Shown: positions 5,125 to 5,164 of the stretch, piece after piece
Layout of the letters: each line of letters starts with the position of its first letter
How positions within the stretch are numbered: position 1 is the first letter of the stretch
Assembly (NCBI GenBank): GCA_937914945.1
Contig: CALGJF010000001.1
Location: forward strand, 1-5,164
Direction: 5' to 3'
DNA: 5,164 nucleotides
From: an uncultured Bacteroidales bacterium
GTDB lineage: Bacteria; Bacteroidota; Bacteroidia; Bacteroidales; Bacteroidaceae
Program-made: the position numbers and the translations under genes
Notes under the pieces: generated by a model
Database searches by the model: none
The model's input: the letters and a program-made list of their open reading frames with translations, nothing else
What the model was told of the DNA's origin: nothing

Positions 5125-5164
5125 TTGTACTCTGTTGGCTTCGCCCAAGTTGCTCTTGCTCGGC

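Overview
The window looks like a chromosomal segment of an anaerobic member of the Bacteroidales (Bacteroides/Prevotella relatives). The reasons are a fused NfnA-NfnB protein of a kind common in that order, starts without Shine-Dalgarno sequences, and a textbook Bacteroides-type promoter (TTG, 20 bp, TATATTTG) in front of the Fic gene. Nothing in the window names a species.

Layout: (1) 1-578, + strand, the C-terminal part of seryl-tRNA synthetase, cut by the window edge. (2) 579-894, a gap filled by a 124-bp tandem repeat (two full copies, 120/124 identical, plus a truncated third); each full copy folds into a long imperfect hairpin. (3) 895-3195, + strand, a 766-residue fusion of an NfnA-like ferredoxin/NAD(H) module and an NfnB-like FAD/NADPH module, probably the electron-bifurcating NADH-dependent ferredoxin:NADP+ oxidoreductase, ending at a strong intrinsic terminator. 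(4) 3283-4251, + strand, a compact self-contained unit: a perfect 28-bp palindrome overlapping a promoter, a second half-site in the leader, and a 295-residue protein that joins an excisionase/MerR-like DNA-binding domain to a class II Fic (AMPylase) domain. (5) 4256-4407, a 152-bp element with 12-bp perfect terminal inverted repeats. (6) 4416-4976, - strand, an unrecognised membrane-anchored protein. (7) 4977-5164, its AT-rich upstream region followed by repeat-like intergenic sequence.

Two things go beyond routine annotation. First, the Fic gene carries what looks like its own control circuit: the HTH of its product is the obvious candidate to bind the palindrome and half-site, which lie 53 bp (about five helical turns) apart. 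Second, the tandem units at 575-871 and the element at 4256-4407 belong to one diverged family in opposite orientation. They share end sequence (T[A/G]ACTAAAAAG), a 9-nt spacer, GCGTTACGCT, a 20-nt core and AAGGCNTGCG at near-constant distances, while the arms of the central hairpin differ in sequence but still pair. In both cases the same end of the element lies at or just after a gene's stop codon. This is a REP/MITE-like family that appears to be conserved for structure.
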